Positions 21,537 through 29,665 of a stretch of DNA of 64,000 nucleotides are shown here, in pieces. Each line of letters opens with the position of its first letter. Position 1 is the stretch's first letter. A program made the translations under genes and the position numbers. Source of the stretch: Paracoccus sp. (in: a-proteobacteria). Lineage in GTDB: Bacteria > Pseudomonadota > Alphaproteobacteria > Rhodobacterales > Rhodobacteraceae. The notes beneath the pieces were generated by a model. That model was not told the origin of the DNA, ran no database searches, and was given only the letters and a program-made list of their open reading frames with translations. The DNA lies in assembly GCF_030536915.1 (NCBI RefSeq), contig NZ_JAUNPC010000004.1, forward strand, positions 1 to 64,000. The letters run 5' to 3'.

Positions 21537-22577
21537 ATGGCAAGCAGGGTGACGGTGATCGGCGCCGGGATCTTCGGCCTGTCCTGCGCCTGGGAATGCC
21601 TGAAGCGCGGCGCCGCCGTGCGGGTGATCGAGGCCGCGCATATCGGCGCAGGCTCCAGCGGCGGCACGGTGGGGGCGCTGGCCCCGCATGCGCCCGAGAA
21701 CTGGAATGCCAAGAAGCAGATGCAGCTTGATGCGCTGGTCGCGGCGGAAAGATGGTGGGCCGAGATCGCCCAAGTCGGCGGCACCGATCCCGGTTACGCG
21801 CGGACCGGCCGCATCCAGCCCGCCGATCCTGCCACGCTGGACCGCCTCCACGCCCGCATCGCGGCGGCGGCCGAGGTCTGGCCCGCGCCCTTCCGCATGG
21901 ACCTGACCGATGCGCCCGAGGGCACCCTGCTGCCCGTCAGCGCGAGCGGGTTTTACCTTGTGGACAACCTGACCGCCCGCCTCTCTCCCCGCCGCGCCGG
22001 TGTCGCGCTGGCGGCGGCAATCCGGGCCGGGGGCGGCACCATCGAGGAAAACGCCGGGCCGCAAGCGCCGGACAGGATGGACGGCCCGGCCATCTGGGCC
22101 ACCGGGGCCGCGGGGCTTGCCGCCCTGTCCGCAGATCTGGGCCGCAGCATCGGCAATGGCATCAAGGGACAGTCCGCCCTGCTGGCCCACACTGCCCCCG
22201 ACGCGCCACAGGTCTTTGCCGAAGGACTGCACATCGTCCCCCATGCCGATGGCACAGTGGCGATCGGCTCGACCTCAGAACGCGACTTCGACGATCCCGC
22301 CAGCACCGACGCCCAACTCGATGCCCTGATCGAGCGTGCCCGCACCCTCTGCCCCCCCCTGACCCATGCCCCGGTGATCGACCGCTGGGCCGGAGTCCGC
22401 CCCCGCGCCGCCAGCCGCGCGCCCCTGCTGGGTGCATGGCCCGGACGCGCGGGCCATTTCGTCGCCAACGGAGGCTTCAAGATCGGCTTCGGCATGGCCC
22501 CCGCCGTGGCGGCCCTGATGGCCGATCTGCTCCTGCTCAAGCAGGACCGCATCCCCGACGGGTTCCGCCTGCAATGA
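21537..22577 (+). CDS. FAD-dependent oxidoreductase (DAO family, MnmC oxidase-domain-like)
   Basis: A 346-residue FAD oxidoreductase. The dinucleotide-binding motif GAGIFGLSCAWECLKRG starts at about residue 9 and is followed by a conserved acidic residue in VRVIEA; the C-terminal GRAGHFVANGGFKIGFGMAP is the FAD-binding end typical of the D-amino-acid-oxidase fold. It stands divergently next to mnmD, and in MnmC these two activities are one protein, so it is a candidate for the missing oxidase half. It could equally be a generic amino-acid oxidase. ATG at 21537 follows GGAAAGGGC. Confidence 0.85.
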   Translation: MASRVTVIGAGIFGLSCAWECLKRGAAVRVIEAAHIGAGSSGGTVGALAPHAPENWNAKKQMQLDALVAAERWWAEIAQVGGTDPGYARTGRIQPADPATLDRLHARIAAAAEVWPAPFRMDLTDAPEGTLLPVSASGFYLVDNLTARLSPRRAGVALAAAIRAGGGTIEENAGPQAPDRMDGPAIWATGAAGLAALSADLGRSIGNGIKGQSALLAHTAPDAPQVFAEGLHIVPHADGTVAIGSTSERDFDDPASTDAQLDALIERARTLCPPLTHAPVIDRWAGVRPRAASRAPLLGAWPGRAGHFVANGGFKIGFGMAPAVAALMADLLLLKQDRIPDGFRLQ

Positions 22578-22585
22578 GGGATAAC

Positions 22586-22696
22586 GGTGCGTGGAAACCA
22601 CGCACCCTACGACGAACAGTTCGGGGGACAACGATGTAGGGTGCGTGCTTTGCACGCACCATCCGCCAAGCCGCGGCGGAAATCACGCACCCTACG
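22586..22696. repeat. Cluster of GGTGCGTGC-type hairpin repeats
   Basis: Two stem-loops, GGTGCGTGG-AAA-CCACGCACC (22586-22606) and GGTGCGTGC-TTT-GCACGCACC (22640-22660), are accompanied by CACGCACCCTACG at 22599-22611 and 22684-22696 and its inverse at 22636-22647. The same 9-bp arms recur in the palindrome at 38931-38963. The cluster fills the gap after the FAD oxidoreductase gene. It looks like a REP-type dispersed element; no other function is visible. Confidence 0.65.
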
Positions 22697-22792
22697 TGTC
22701 CCGAAAACCGCCCATGAACCCGCAGCACAACGCCCGGGTCTTCTTCCTGACCCAGATACCCATCTTGGGGCACAACCGCACCGCCCTGCGCC

Positions 22793-23119
22793 TCAGCCCG
22801 ACGCGAAGCGCCTGCGCTGGTCGGCGGCCATGCCGCGCTTCAGTTCCAGCAGGGCGATCTGCTTTTTCAGACGGGTGCGCTCGGCCTCGTCCTCGATCTG
22901 GTCCAGCACCGCGCGCTTGGCCTCGATGTCCTTGGCCATCTGCAGCTCGGGCGGCAGGAAGCCCGCGTCGGACATCATGCGGTACATGACATCTTCGGAG
23001 GTCTCGCGCAGCCGGTCGCGGTCCAGGGGCTTGCCCTCGCCCCTCAGCCCGCTCAACTGCCCCCGCGCGGCGGCCTCGTCGATGCGCCGCAGGGCGATGC
23101 GTTCAAACCAATGGGTCAA
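22793..23119 (-). CDS. DUF1992 (DnaJC28-like) protein
   Basis: A 108-residue soluble, highly charged, probably helical protein. The family core is clear: [24 protein letters not shown] near the N-terminus, then [22 protein letters not shown]. The conserved domain is also found in the eukaryotic DnaJ homologue DNAJC28, but no J domain is present here and the function is unknown. It starts with TTG, which overlaps the valS stop (TTGA), so it is translationally coupled to valS. Confidence 0.88.
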   Translation of the reverse strand: MTHWFERIALRRIDEAAARGQLSGLRGEGKPLDRDRLRETSEDVMYRMMSDAGFLPPELQMAKDIEAKRAVLDQIEDEAERTRLKKQIALLELKRGMAADQRRRFASG

Positions 23120-26100
23120 AAAGTCCTCAACTGCTCCAGCGCGGCGCGGGTGCGGGCGATGTCCTCGTCCAGATCGGCCAGCTTGCCGCGCGTGTCCTCG
23201 ATCACCTCGGGGTCGGCGTTCTGCGCGAACCTGGGGTTCGACAGCCGCCCCCGCAAGCCTGCCGCGTCCTTCTCGACCTTCGCAAGCGCCTTCTCCAGCC
23301 GCGCCGTCTCGGCGCCCGCGTCGATCACCTCGCCGAGGGGCAACGCGAAGGACGCGCCCGGTGCCGCCACCGCAATCATCCCGCGTCCCGCCGCGCCATC
23401 AATGGGCGGGTTCACCCGCGCCAGCCGCTCGACCAGCGGCGCATTGGCGGCCAGCGCCGCGCGGGCGGCGGGGTCGGCCTCGGTCACGATCAGGTCCAGC
23501 TTCGCGCCCGCAGGCACGCCCATCTGGGCGCGGGCGGACCGGATGCCCTCGATCAGCCCGATGACCCAGTTCATCTGCCGGTCCGCCACCGGGTCGATCA
23601 GTTCGGCCCCGTAGCCCGGCCAGTCCCCATGCACCAGCATTTTCGCGCGGGTGCCGGTCAGCGCCCAGATCTCCTCGGTCACGAAGGGCATGATCGGATG
23701 CAGCATCGTGATCGCCTGCTCGATCACCCAAGCCATGGTGGCGCGGGTTTCCTCGGCGTATTCGCCGTCGAACAGGGGCTTGGCGAACTCGACATACCAG
23801 TCGCAGAGCTTCCCCCAGACAAAGGCGTAAAGCCCCTGCGCCGCGTCGTTGAAACGGTAAGCCCCCAGCGCCTCGTCCAGGGCCAGCCGGGCGCGCGCTG
23901 TCTCGCCCATGATCCAGCGGTTCACCGTATGCCGCGGCGCGGGCTGGCCCGTGGCGGCCGAGAACACGCCGTTCATCTCGGCGAAGCGGGTCGCGTTCCA
24001 GATCTTGGTGACGAAGTTGCGGTTCGCCTCGACATGCTTCGGGCCCAGCTTGGGGTCGCGGCCCATCGCGGCCATGCTGGTGAGCGTAAAGCGCAGCGCG
24101 TCCGCGCCGAACTGGTCGATCAGGTCCAGCGGGTCGATGACATTGCCCTTGGACTTGGACATCTTCGCGCCCTTCTCGTCCCGGACGAGCCCGTGGACAT
24201 AGACGGTGCGGAAGGGCACCTCGCCCACCACGGCAAGCTGCATCATCATCATTCGGGCCACCCAGAAGAAGATAATGTCGAAGCCGGTGATGAGCGTGTC
24301 GGTCGGGAAATAGCGGCGCAGTTCCTCGGTGTCCTCGGGCCAGCCCAGCGTCCCGATGGGCCAGAGGCCCGAGGAGAACCAGGTGTCCAGCACGTCCGGG
24401 TCGCGCCAGACGGGATAGACGATGCGGGTCGGGTCGCCCGTGGTCTGGTATTCCGCCAGTCCCGCCGCGAATGCATCCACCGCCGCCTCGCGGTCCTCGA
24501 CCTCGATCACCGAACCCGTGGCAATAGGCGCGGGCTGGGCGGCAAGCTCGTCGAAGAACTTGGCGCGCACCTCGTCGAAGCTGGCGGCGCAATGCTGGAT
24601 CTCGCCGGGCCGCACCAGCCGGTCGTCGTTCAGCAGGCGCAGCATCTCGACCGGGTCAAGCTGGCCGTCGCCCTGATCGTCGCGGAAATCGGGCGCTTCC
24701 AGATCGAGGCCATACCACACCGGGATCTGGTGGCCCCACCACAGTTGGCGGCTGATCGTCCAAGGCTCGATGTTCTCGAGCCAGTGAAAATAGACCTTCT
24801 CATGCTGCTCGGGGATGATCCGGGTCCGGCCTTGGCGCACCGCGTCGATGGCGGGCTGGACGATCTTGGCGGTGTCCACGAACCACTGGTCGGTCAGCAT
24901 CGGCTCGATCACCACGCCGGATCGGTCGCCGAAGGGCTGCATGATCTTCCTGCGCTCGACCCAAGGATTGCCCTCGGCATCGGTGACCGCCAGACCCTCG
25001 GCGTTGATCGCCGCGACCACCCGCTCGCGCGCTGCATAGCGGTCGAGCCCGCGCAGGTCCTCGGGAACAAGGTTGACAGTGGAGACGTCGCCCACATCCT
25101 CGCCCCGCGCGGCGGCGGTGGCGATAGCGGCGGCCTCGGCATAGGACAACCCGTCCTCGCGCATCCGCGCCTGCCCGTCCATCAGGGCGTAAAGCGGGAT
25201 GCCGTTCCGCATCGCCACGCCGTAGTCGTTGAAGTCATGCGCCCCGGTGATCTTAACCGCGCCCGAGCCGAAATCCGGGTCCGGGTAGTCGTCGGTGATG
25301 ATCGGGATCAGGCGGCGATGTTCCTTCGGCCCGACCGGGATTTCGCAGAGCTTGCCGACGATGGGGGCATAGCGCGCATCCCCCGGATGGACCGCCACCG
25401 CGCCGTCGCCCAGCATCGTCTCGGGGCGCGTGGTGGCGATGGAAATGTAGTCCCGCGTCTCGCGCAGGGTCACGTTGCCGTCCGCGTCGCGTTCCACGTA
25501 TTCATAGGTCTCGCCGCTGGCCAGCGGATATTTGAAATGCCACATCTGGCCATCAACCTCGCGGTTCTCGACCTCGAGGTCCGAGATCGCGGTCTCGAAG
25601 CGCGGGTCCCAGTTCACCAGCCGCTTGCCCCGGTAGATCAGGCCCTTGTCATGCATGTCCACGAAGACGCGGATCACGGCGTCATGAAAGTTGCCACCCT
25701 CGCCCTCGGGCGCGCCGGGGGCACCGGACATGGTGAAGGCGTTGCGCGACCAGTCGAGGCTTGCCCCCAGCCTTTGAAGCTGGCCGGTGATGGTGCCGCC
25801 GGATTCGCGCTTCCAGGCCCAGACCTTGCGCAGGAACTCCTCGCGCCCGATCTCGCGGCGGCCGGGCTCCTGCGCCTCGGCCATCCGGCGCTCCACCACC
25901 ATCTGGGTGGCGATGCCCGCATGGTCCTGCCCCGGCTGCCACAAGGTGTCGTGCCCTTGCATCCGGTGCCAGCGGACAAGGATGTCCTGCAGCGTGTTGT
26001 TCAAGGCGTGGCCGATATGCAGGCTGCCGGTGACGTTCGGCGGCGGAATCACGACCGAGAAGCTGGGCGCCCCCGGTTTCGCGTTGGCACCTGCGGCGAA

Positions 26101-26175
26101 GGCCTGCCGCTTGTCCCACTCGGCTGCGATGCGGGCCTCGGCTGCGGTGGCGTCGAAGGTCTTGTCCATGCTCAT
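23116..26175 (-). CDS. valS: Valine--tRNA ligase
   Basis: A 1019-residue class I aminoacyl-tRNA synthetase that charges tRNA-Val with valine. The ATP-binding HIGH motif is in [19 protein letters not shown] (about residue 50) and the KMSKS loop in [14 protein letters not shown]. The editing domain, anticodon-binding domain and a C-terminal coiled coil ([20 protein letters not shown]...) follow in order. Length is normal for the alphaproteobacterial type. The start MSMDKTF is chosen because AAGGGAA lies seven bases upstream. That ribosome-binding site is the 3' arm of a 9-bp inverted repeat, which suggests leader control. Confidence 0.97.
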   Translation of the reverse strand: MSMDKTFDATAAEARIAAEWDKRQAFAAGANAKPGAPSFSVVIPPPNVTGSLHIGHALNNTLQDILVRWHRMQGHDTLWQPGQDHAGIATQMVVERRMAEAQEPGRREIGREEFLRKVWAWKRESGGTITGQLQRLGASLDWSRNAFTMSGAPGAPEGEGGNFHDAVIRVFVDMHDKGLIYRGKRLVNWDPRFETAISDLEVENREVDGQMWHFKYPLASGETYEYVERDADGNVTLRETRDYISIATTRPETMLGDGAVAVHPGDARYAPIVGKLCEIPVGPKEHRRLIPIITDDYPDPDFGSGAVKITGAHDFNDYGVAMRNGIPLYALMDGQARMREDGLSYAEAAAIATAAARGEDVGDVSTVNLVPEDLRGLDRYAARERVVAAINAEGLAVTDAEGNPWVERRKIMQPFGDRSGVVIEPMLTDQWFVDTAKIVQPAIDAVRQGRTRIIPEQHEKVYFHWLENIEPWTISRQLWWGHQIPVWYGLDLEAPDFRDDQGDGQLDPVEMLRLLNDDRLVRPGEIQHCAASFDEVRAKFFDELAAQPAPIATGSVIEVEDREAAVDAFAAGLAEYQTTGDPTRIVYPVWRDPDVLDTWFSSGLWPIGTLGWPEDTEELRRYFPTDTLITGFDIIFFWVARMMMMQLAVVGEVPFRTVYVHGLVRDEKGAKMSKSKGNVIDPLDLIDQFGADALRFTLTSMAAMGRDPKLGPKHVEANRNFVTKIWNATRFAEMNGVFSAATGQPAPRHTVNRWIMGETARARLALDEALGAYRFNDAAQGLYAFVWGKLCDWYVEFAKPLFDGEYAEETRATMAWVIEQAITMLHPIMPFVTEEIWALTGTRAKMLVHGDWPGYGAELIDPVADRQMNWVIGLIEGIRSARAQMGVPAGAKLDLIVTEADPAARAALAANAPLVERLARVNPPIDGAAGRGMIAVAAPGASFALPLGEVIDAGAETARLEKALAKVEKDAAGLRGRLSNPRFAQNADPEVIEDTRGKLADLDEDIARTRAALEQLRTF

Positions 26176-26184
26176 CGGTCGGTT

Positions 26185-26218
26185 CCCTTGCTTGGGCTCG
26201 GACTTACCGAAGCAAGGG
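26185..26218 (-). promoter_or_regulatory. Inverted repeat that could mask the valS ribosome-binding site
   Basis: On the minus strand CCCTTGCTT (26218-26210) is followed by CGG-TAAGT-CCG and then AAGCAAGGG (26193-26185), the last part of which is the presumed Shine-Dalgarno sequence of valS. Folding would hide that site. It does not resemble a T-box leader. Confidence 0.4.
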
Positions 26219-26244
26219 CCACGCGCCAAGGGGCAAGCGGACGG

Positions 26245-27048
26245 TCAGGCGGTATGCTCGCGCGGGCCGACCAGGGCGAACCACGCCCCCTGCGGGTCGG
26301 TGCAGGTGGCGACAAAGGCGCCGCCCGGCACCTCGGCCGGACCATGGACCACCGCGCCGCCTGCCGCCCTGACGCGGCTGATAGCGTGGTCGATGCCATT
26401 GGCGCCGAAATAGGGCAGCCAGGCCGGCATGGGCGCGTTGCCGAGGCCCATCATCCCGCCGATGTCCGTCCCCTTGTGGCGGAACAGTTGGTAGGAGCCC
26501 ATCGGCCCCATGTCCATCGCCTCTCCCCTCGTCCAGCCGAAAAGCCCCGCATAGAAGTCGAAGCCCGCCTCGGGGTCGGCGGTCATGAGCTCATGCCAGT
26601 TGCCGTGCCCCTCCTTTCCCTGGTCAAAGGCGCCCTCGCCGCGTTCCGCCTTGGCGACATCCTCGGCGCTCATGCCCGTCATGTCTGGTTCAAGGATGCC
26701 GAAGACCGCGCCCTGCGGATCGGCCGCGATGGCGAAGCGGCCGGTGCCGGGGATGTCGGCCGGGCCGCGCATCACCCGGCCGCCCGCCTTGCCGATGTCC
26801 TCGGCCGTCCGGTCGCAGTCATCCACCGCGAAATAGATCAGCCAGTTCGGCGGTGGCGCAAACTCCTGACCCTCCAGCGACATTATCCCGGCGACCATCT
26901 CGCCGCCGGATTGCGCCAGCAGATAGGTGAAATCCTTCATGCCCGCGTCCATGATTTCCCACCCCAGAAGCCCGGCATAGAAGGCGCGGGCCGCGTCGAG
27001 GTCGCCGGTCCCCAGCTCGTACCAGCAGGGGTTGCCCTGACAGGTCAT
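26245..27048 (-). CDS. VOC (glyoxalase/bleomycin-resistance fold) protein, two domains
   Basis: A 267-residue protein made of two VOC modules of about 125 residues each. Both begin with the typical pattern, PCWYELGTGDLDAARAFYAGLLGW and HGNWHELMTADPEAGFDFYAGLFGW, and each ends with a DPQGA(V/W)F(G/A) strand. VOC proteins bind a metal and act as lyases, dioxygenases, isomerases or resistance proteins; the substrate cannot be told. It is upstream of valS on the same strand but probably has its own promoter. The next upstream gene (DUF1428) ends 67 bases away. Confidence 0.88.
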   Translation of the reverse strand: MTCQGNPCWYELGTGDLDAARAFYAGLLGWEIMDAGMKDFTYLLAQSGGEMVAGIMSLEGQEFAPPPNWLIYFAVDDCDRTAEDIGKAGGRVMRGPADIPGTGRFAIAADPQGAVFGILEPDMTGMSAEDVAKAERGEGAFDQGKEGHGNWHELMTADPEAGFDFYAGLFGWTRGEAMDMGPMGSYQLFRHKGTDIGGMMGLGNAPMPAWLPYFGANGIDHAISRVRAAGGAVVHGPAEVPGGAFVATCTDPQGAWFALVGPREHTA

Positions 27049-27115
27049 GTCTCTCTCCCGACCGTGCTGCCGCGCGGCCGTGGCGCAGAAGGCCCTGCGC
27101 CACGCATTGCGTTCC

Positions 27116-27847
27116 TCAGGCCCGGTCGCTGTCGAACAGCGTCTCGAACCCGGCCCAGATCATGCGCTTGCCGTCAAAGGGCATGTCGGGCATCGGCTGG
27201 CCCTCCATCGCGGACTGCATCTTGCGGCCCGCTTCCTCGCAGGTTGCGCGGTCGGGCCAGCCGGCCCATGACATGACGACGACTTCGCCCTCCTTCGCGT
27301 CGACCGCCCGATGCATGTCGGTCAGCTTGCCGCGCGGCACGTCGTCGCCCCAGCTTTCGAAATTGCCCATGCAGCCGAAGGGCCTGAACATCTCCTCCCA
27401 TGCCGAATGGGCGAGCTTCTCGAAGGCCTCGCGGTTGCCTTCCGGCACCGGCGTCAGGAAGCCCTGGTAATAGCCGCCGCCCTTGTCGCTGCCATCGGCG
27501 ACAAAGGCTTCGAACCCGCCGAAGATCATCCGCTTGCCGTCATAAGGCGTCTCGCCCATCGTCTGGCGCATTTCCTCGGGGTTCTGCATGATGTCGGCCC
27601 AGGCGGCGTCCGAGGTTGCGCGGTCGGGCCATTCGACCCAGCCGAAGCTGACGGCCTCGCCGTCCTGCGCGTCCACGGCCCGCAGGAAGTCGGTCTGCTT
27701 GCCGGGCTGGAGGTCCTCGGCCCAGGTCTCGACCATGCGGACCGCACCGCGCTTTCGCATCAGCGGCCAGGCGCGGCGGTTGATCTGCAGATAGGCGTCC
27801 TTGCTGGTCTTCGGCACGGGGGTAACCGATCCGGTGTAGTAAGGCAT
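27116..27847 (-). CDS. DUF1428 protein, tandem two-domain form
   Basis: A 243-residue protein containing two copies of the roughly 117-residue DUF1428 domain (dimeric alpha/beta-barrel superfamily). The copies align closely: YYTGSVTPVPKTSKDAYLQ with GYYQGFLTPVPEGNREAFEK, SFGWVEWPDRATSDAAW with VMSWAGWPDRATCEEA, and PYDGKRMIFGGFEAF with PFDGKRMIWAGFETL. Single-domain forms probably dimerise, so the fusion likely makes an internal pseudo-dimer. Function is unknown. The gene is divergent from the HxlR-type regulator, which may control it. Confidence 0.88.
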   Translation of the reverse strand: MPYYTGSVTPVPKTSKDAYLQINRRAWPLMRKRGAVRMVETWAEDLQPGKQTDFLRAVDAQDGEAVSFGWVEWPDRATSDAAWADIMQNPEEMRQTMGETPYDGKRMIFGGFEAFVADGSDKGGGYYQGFLTPVPEGNREAFEKLAHSAWEEMFRPFGCMGNFESWGDDVPRGKLTDMHRAVDAKEGEVVVMSWAGWPDRATCEEAGRKMQSAMEGQPMPDMPFDGKRMIWAGFETLFDSDRA

Positions 27848-27900
27848 CTCGCGTCCTTTCCGGTGGGATGTCGTCCGATGCGACTCAGGCTGCCATATCG

Positions 27901-27929
27901 GTTGCAAAAAGCAACTGAAATGTTGTATC
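27901..27929 (+). promoter_or_regulatory. Candidate promoter/operator of the HxlR-type regulator
   Basis: GTTGC-AAAAA-GCAAC (27901-27915) is a perfect inverted repeat in an otherwise GC-rich region. It overlaps a possible promoter, TTGCAA (27902-27907) and TGTATC (27924-27929) with 16 bases between. This is the expected position for autoregulation and for control of the divergent DUF1428 gene. Confidence 0.4.
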
Positions 27930-27950
27930 CTGCCAGCAGGAGGCGTGGCA

Positions 27951-28616
27951 TTGGCAGAAAACCGCAAGACCTATGGCGAGGGCTGCATCGCCGCCCATGC
28001 GCTGGACCTGATCGGCGATCGTTGGGCGCTGCTGGTGGCGCGCGAACTGATGCTGGGCCCCAAGCGCTTTGGCGCCATCCGCGCCGGGCTACCGGGCGTG
28101 GCCAGCAACATCCTCACCCGCCGGTTGGAGGACCTTGAGCGCGCGGGCATCCTGCGCCGCCGCAGCCTGCCCGCCCCCGCCAGCGCCCCGGCCTATGAGC
28201 TGTCCGAGAGCGGCCTCGGCCTGCGCCCGGTGCTGCGCGAGCTTTGCCGCTGGGGCGCGGCGATGCCGGGCCACGACCCCCGGCTGCCGATCAGCCCCAC
28301 TTCGCTGATGCTGTCGATGGAGGCGATGATCCACCCCGCCGGACGCTTCACCGCCGGGTTCGAGATGGAGGGCGAGGCCTTCGCCCTGACCACCGACGCG
28401 CAAGGCCTGCACATCCGCCGCACCGACGCGGCAATCGGAGAGATGAGCTTTACCGGCCACCCGAACGACATGGCCGCGACGATCTACGGCCCCGTGCCGC
28501 TGGCGGATGTCGCCGCAAGTAGACGGGTCCGTTTCACCGGCGACCTTGGGCGCGGGCAGGGCTTCGTGGACCTGTTCCGGCTGCGTCGCCCCGTTCCCGC
28601 AGGAGAAGACGCATGA
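27951..28616 (+). CDS. HxlR-family winged-helix transcriptional regulator
   Basis: A 221-residue regulator. The N-terminal HxlR winged helix-turn-helix is clear (CIAAHALDLIGDRWALLVARELMLGPKRFGAIRAGL, then VASNILTRRLEDLERAGILRR). The second half is an additional domain of about 100 residues with some SCP2-like character that might bind a ligand. The TTG at 27951 is preferred over the GTG at 27945 because AGGAGG (27938-27943) is seven bases from the TTG but only one from the GTG. The stop overlaps a VOC-family gene, and a DUF1428 gene is divergent; these are the likely targets. Confidence 0.88.
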   Translation: MAENRKTYGEGCIAAHALDLIGDRWALLVARELMLGPKRFGAIRAGLPGVASNILTRRLEDLERAGILRRRSLPAPASAPAYELSESGLGLRPVLRELCRWGAAMPGHDPRLPISPTSLMLSMEAMIHPAGRFTAGFEMEGEAFALTTDAQGLHIRRTDAAIGEMSFTGHPNDMAATIYGPVPLADVAASRRVRFTGDLGRGQGFVDLFRLRRPVPAGEDA

Positions 28617-29086
28617 CCCGCCTCATCCCGCATCTGTGGTATGACTCGGACGCCGAGGAAGCCGCCCGCCTTTATGTCTCGGTGGTCCCGGACAGCCGGA
28701 TCGACCACGTCACGACGATGCCCATCGAGACCCCGTCCGGCCCGCCCGGCAGCGTCACCATCGTGGAATTCACGCTGTCGGGCCAGCCCGTGGTGGCCTT
28801 CAGCGGCAGCCCGATGGACCCGTTCAACCACGCCATCTCGCTGCTGATCGAATGCGACACGCAGGCCGAGATCGACCGCATCTGGGACGCGCTTCTGGAC
28901 GGCGGCGCCCCTGAACAATGCGGCTGGCTGCGCGACCGCTGGGGCGTGGCGTGGCAGATCGCCCCCCGGTGCCTGATGGACATGATCCGGGGCGAGGACC
29001 GTGCCGCCGCCGCCCGTGCGGCCGAAGCGATGCGAGGCATGGTCAAGCTGGACCTCGCGGGGCTGGAACGCGCCTTCGCGGGCTGA
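28613..29086 (+). CDS. VOC-family protein (PhnB/3-demethylubiquinone-methyltransferase-like)
   Basis: A 157-residue member of the PhnB-type VOC family. It has the typical start RLIPHLWYDSDAEEAARLYVSV, the middle MPIETPSGPPGSVTIVEFTLSGQPVVAFSG and the signature CGWLRDRWGVAWQIAPR. Despite an old family name it is not a methyltransferase; substrates are mostly unknown. Its start overlaps the HxlR regulator stop (ATGA), so it belongs to that operon. The downstream Lrp gene converges on it with a three-base gap. Confidence 0.88.
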   Translation: MTRLIPHLWYDSDAEEAARLYVSVVPDSRIDHVTTMPIETPSGPPGSVTIVEFTLSGQPVVAFSGSPMDPFNHAISLLIECDTQAEIDRIWDALLDGGAPEQCGWLRDRWGVAWQIAPRCLMDMIRGEDRAAAARAAEAMRGMVKLDLAGLERAFAG

Positions 29087-29089
29087 CCC

Positions 29090-29521
29090 TTACACCGCCC
29101 GGTCGAACTTGGTGGACAGATGCACTAGGCTTTCCGACGACCGCACCCCCGTGAGATTGCCGATGCGGTCCAGCAACTCGTCCAGTTCCACCGTCGATGC
29201 GCAGCCCAGTTGCAGCAGAAGATCGACCCGCCCGCTGGTGGAATGCACCTTCTCGACCGCCGGCAGCGCCTTGAGCCGGCCGAGGATCGCTCCTTGGGCC
29301 CGCGGCTCGATCGTCAGCAGGCAGGTCGCGCGGATGCGGGTGACCCGCGCCGCCTCGCCCAGCCGCAGGGTGTATCCGGCGATGGCGCCGGTGGTTTCCA
29401 GCCGCTCCAGCCGCGCCTGCACGGTGGACCGCGCCAGCTTCAGCCGCCGCGCCAGCACCGCCACCGACATCCGCGCATCCTGCCCCAGATGCGCGATGAT
29501 CGCGCGGTCGGTGTCGTCCAT
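29090..29521 (-). CDS. Lrp/AsnC-family transcriptional regulator
   Basis: A 143-residue Lrp-type regulator. The N-terminal helix-turn-helix is MDDTDRAIIAHLGQDARMSVAVLARRLKLARSTVQARLERLETTGAIAGY, and the rest is the RAM/ligand-binding domain, which forms octamers and senses amino acids. It is divergent from the ornithine decarboxylase gene across 144 bases containing a GCCGGT-N7-ACCGGC inverted repeat. Control of that decarboxylase by ornithine or another amino acid is therefore likely, by analogy with other divergent Lrp pairs. Confidence 0.92.
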   Translation of the reverse strand: MDDTDRAIIAHLGQDARMSVAVLARRLKLARSTVQARLERLETTGAIAGYTLRLGEAARVTRIRATCLLTIEPRAQGAILGRLKALPAVEKVHSTSGRVDLLLQLGCASTVELDELLDRIGNLTGVRSSESLVHLSTKFDRAV

Positions 29522-29548
29522 GGTCCCTCTCGTCGATCTGACGGCCTT

Positions 29549-29567
29549 GCCGGTCACATTAACCGGC
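29549..29567. promoter_or_regulatory. Candidate Lrp-type operator between regulator and decarboxylase
   Basis: GCCGGT (29549-29554) and ACCGGC (29562-29567) form an inverted repeat with a seven-base A/T-leaning spacer. It lies 28 bases from the regulator start and about 100 bases from the decarboxylase start. Confidence 0.4.
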
Positions 29568-29665
29568 CCCGCGCGGCGATCCATCCTTTTCATCGTGCCG
29601 AATGCGTCCCATAGGGCGCCTTCCGCGTTGAGCGGCCGAACCCCCGGACATGGAAAGGATTGCGC

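Noticed and set aside
26176..26244. T-box leader before valS
   Set aside because: No T-box sequence or specifier stem; T-boxes are also rare in this class.
23629..27276. A 1215-codon open frame on the plus strand opposite valS and the VOC/DUF1428 genes
   Set aside because: It is antisense to genes with clear motifs, is rich in His/Gly/Arg/Ala with no recognisable domain, and is the kind of shadow frame expected opposite GC-rich codons.
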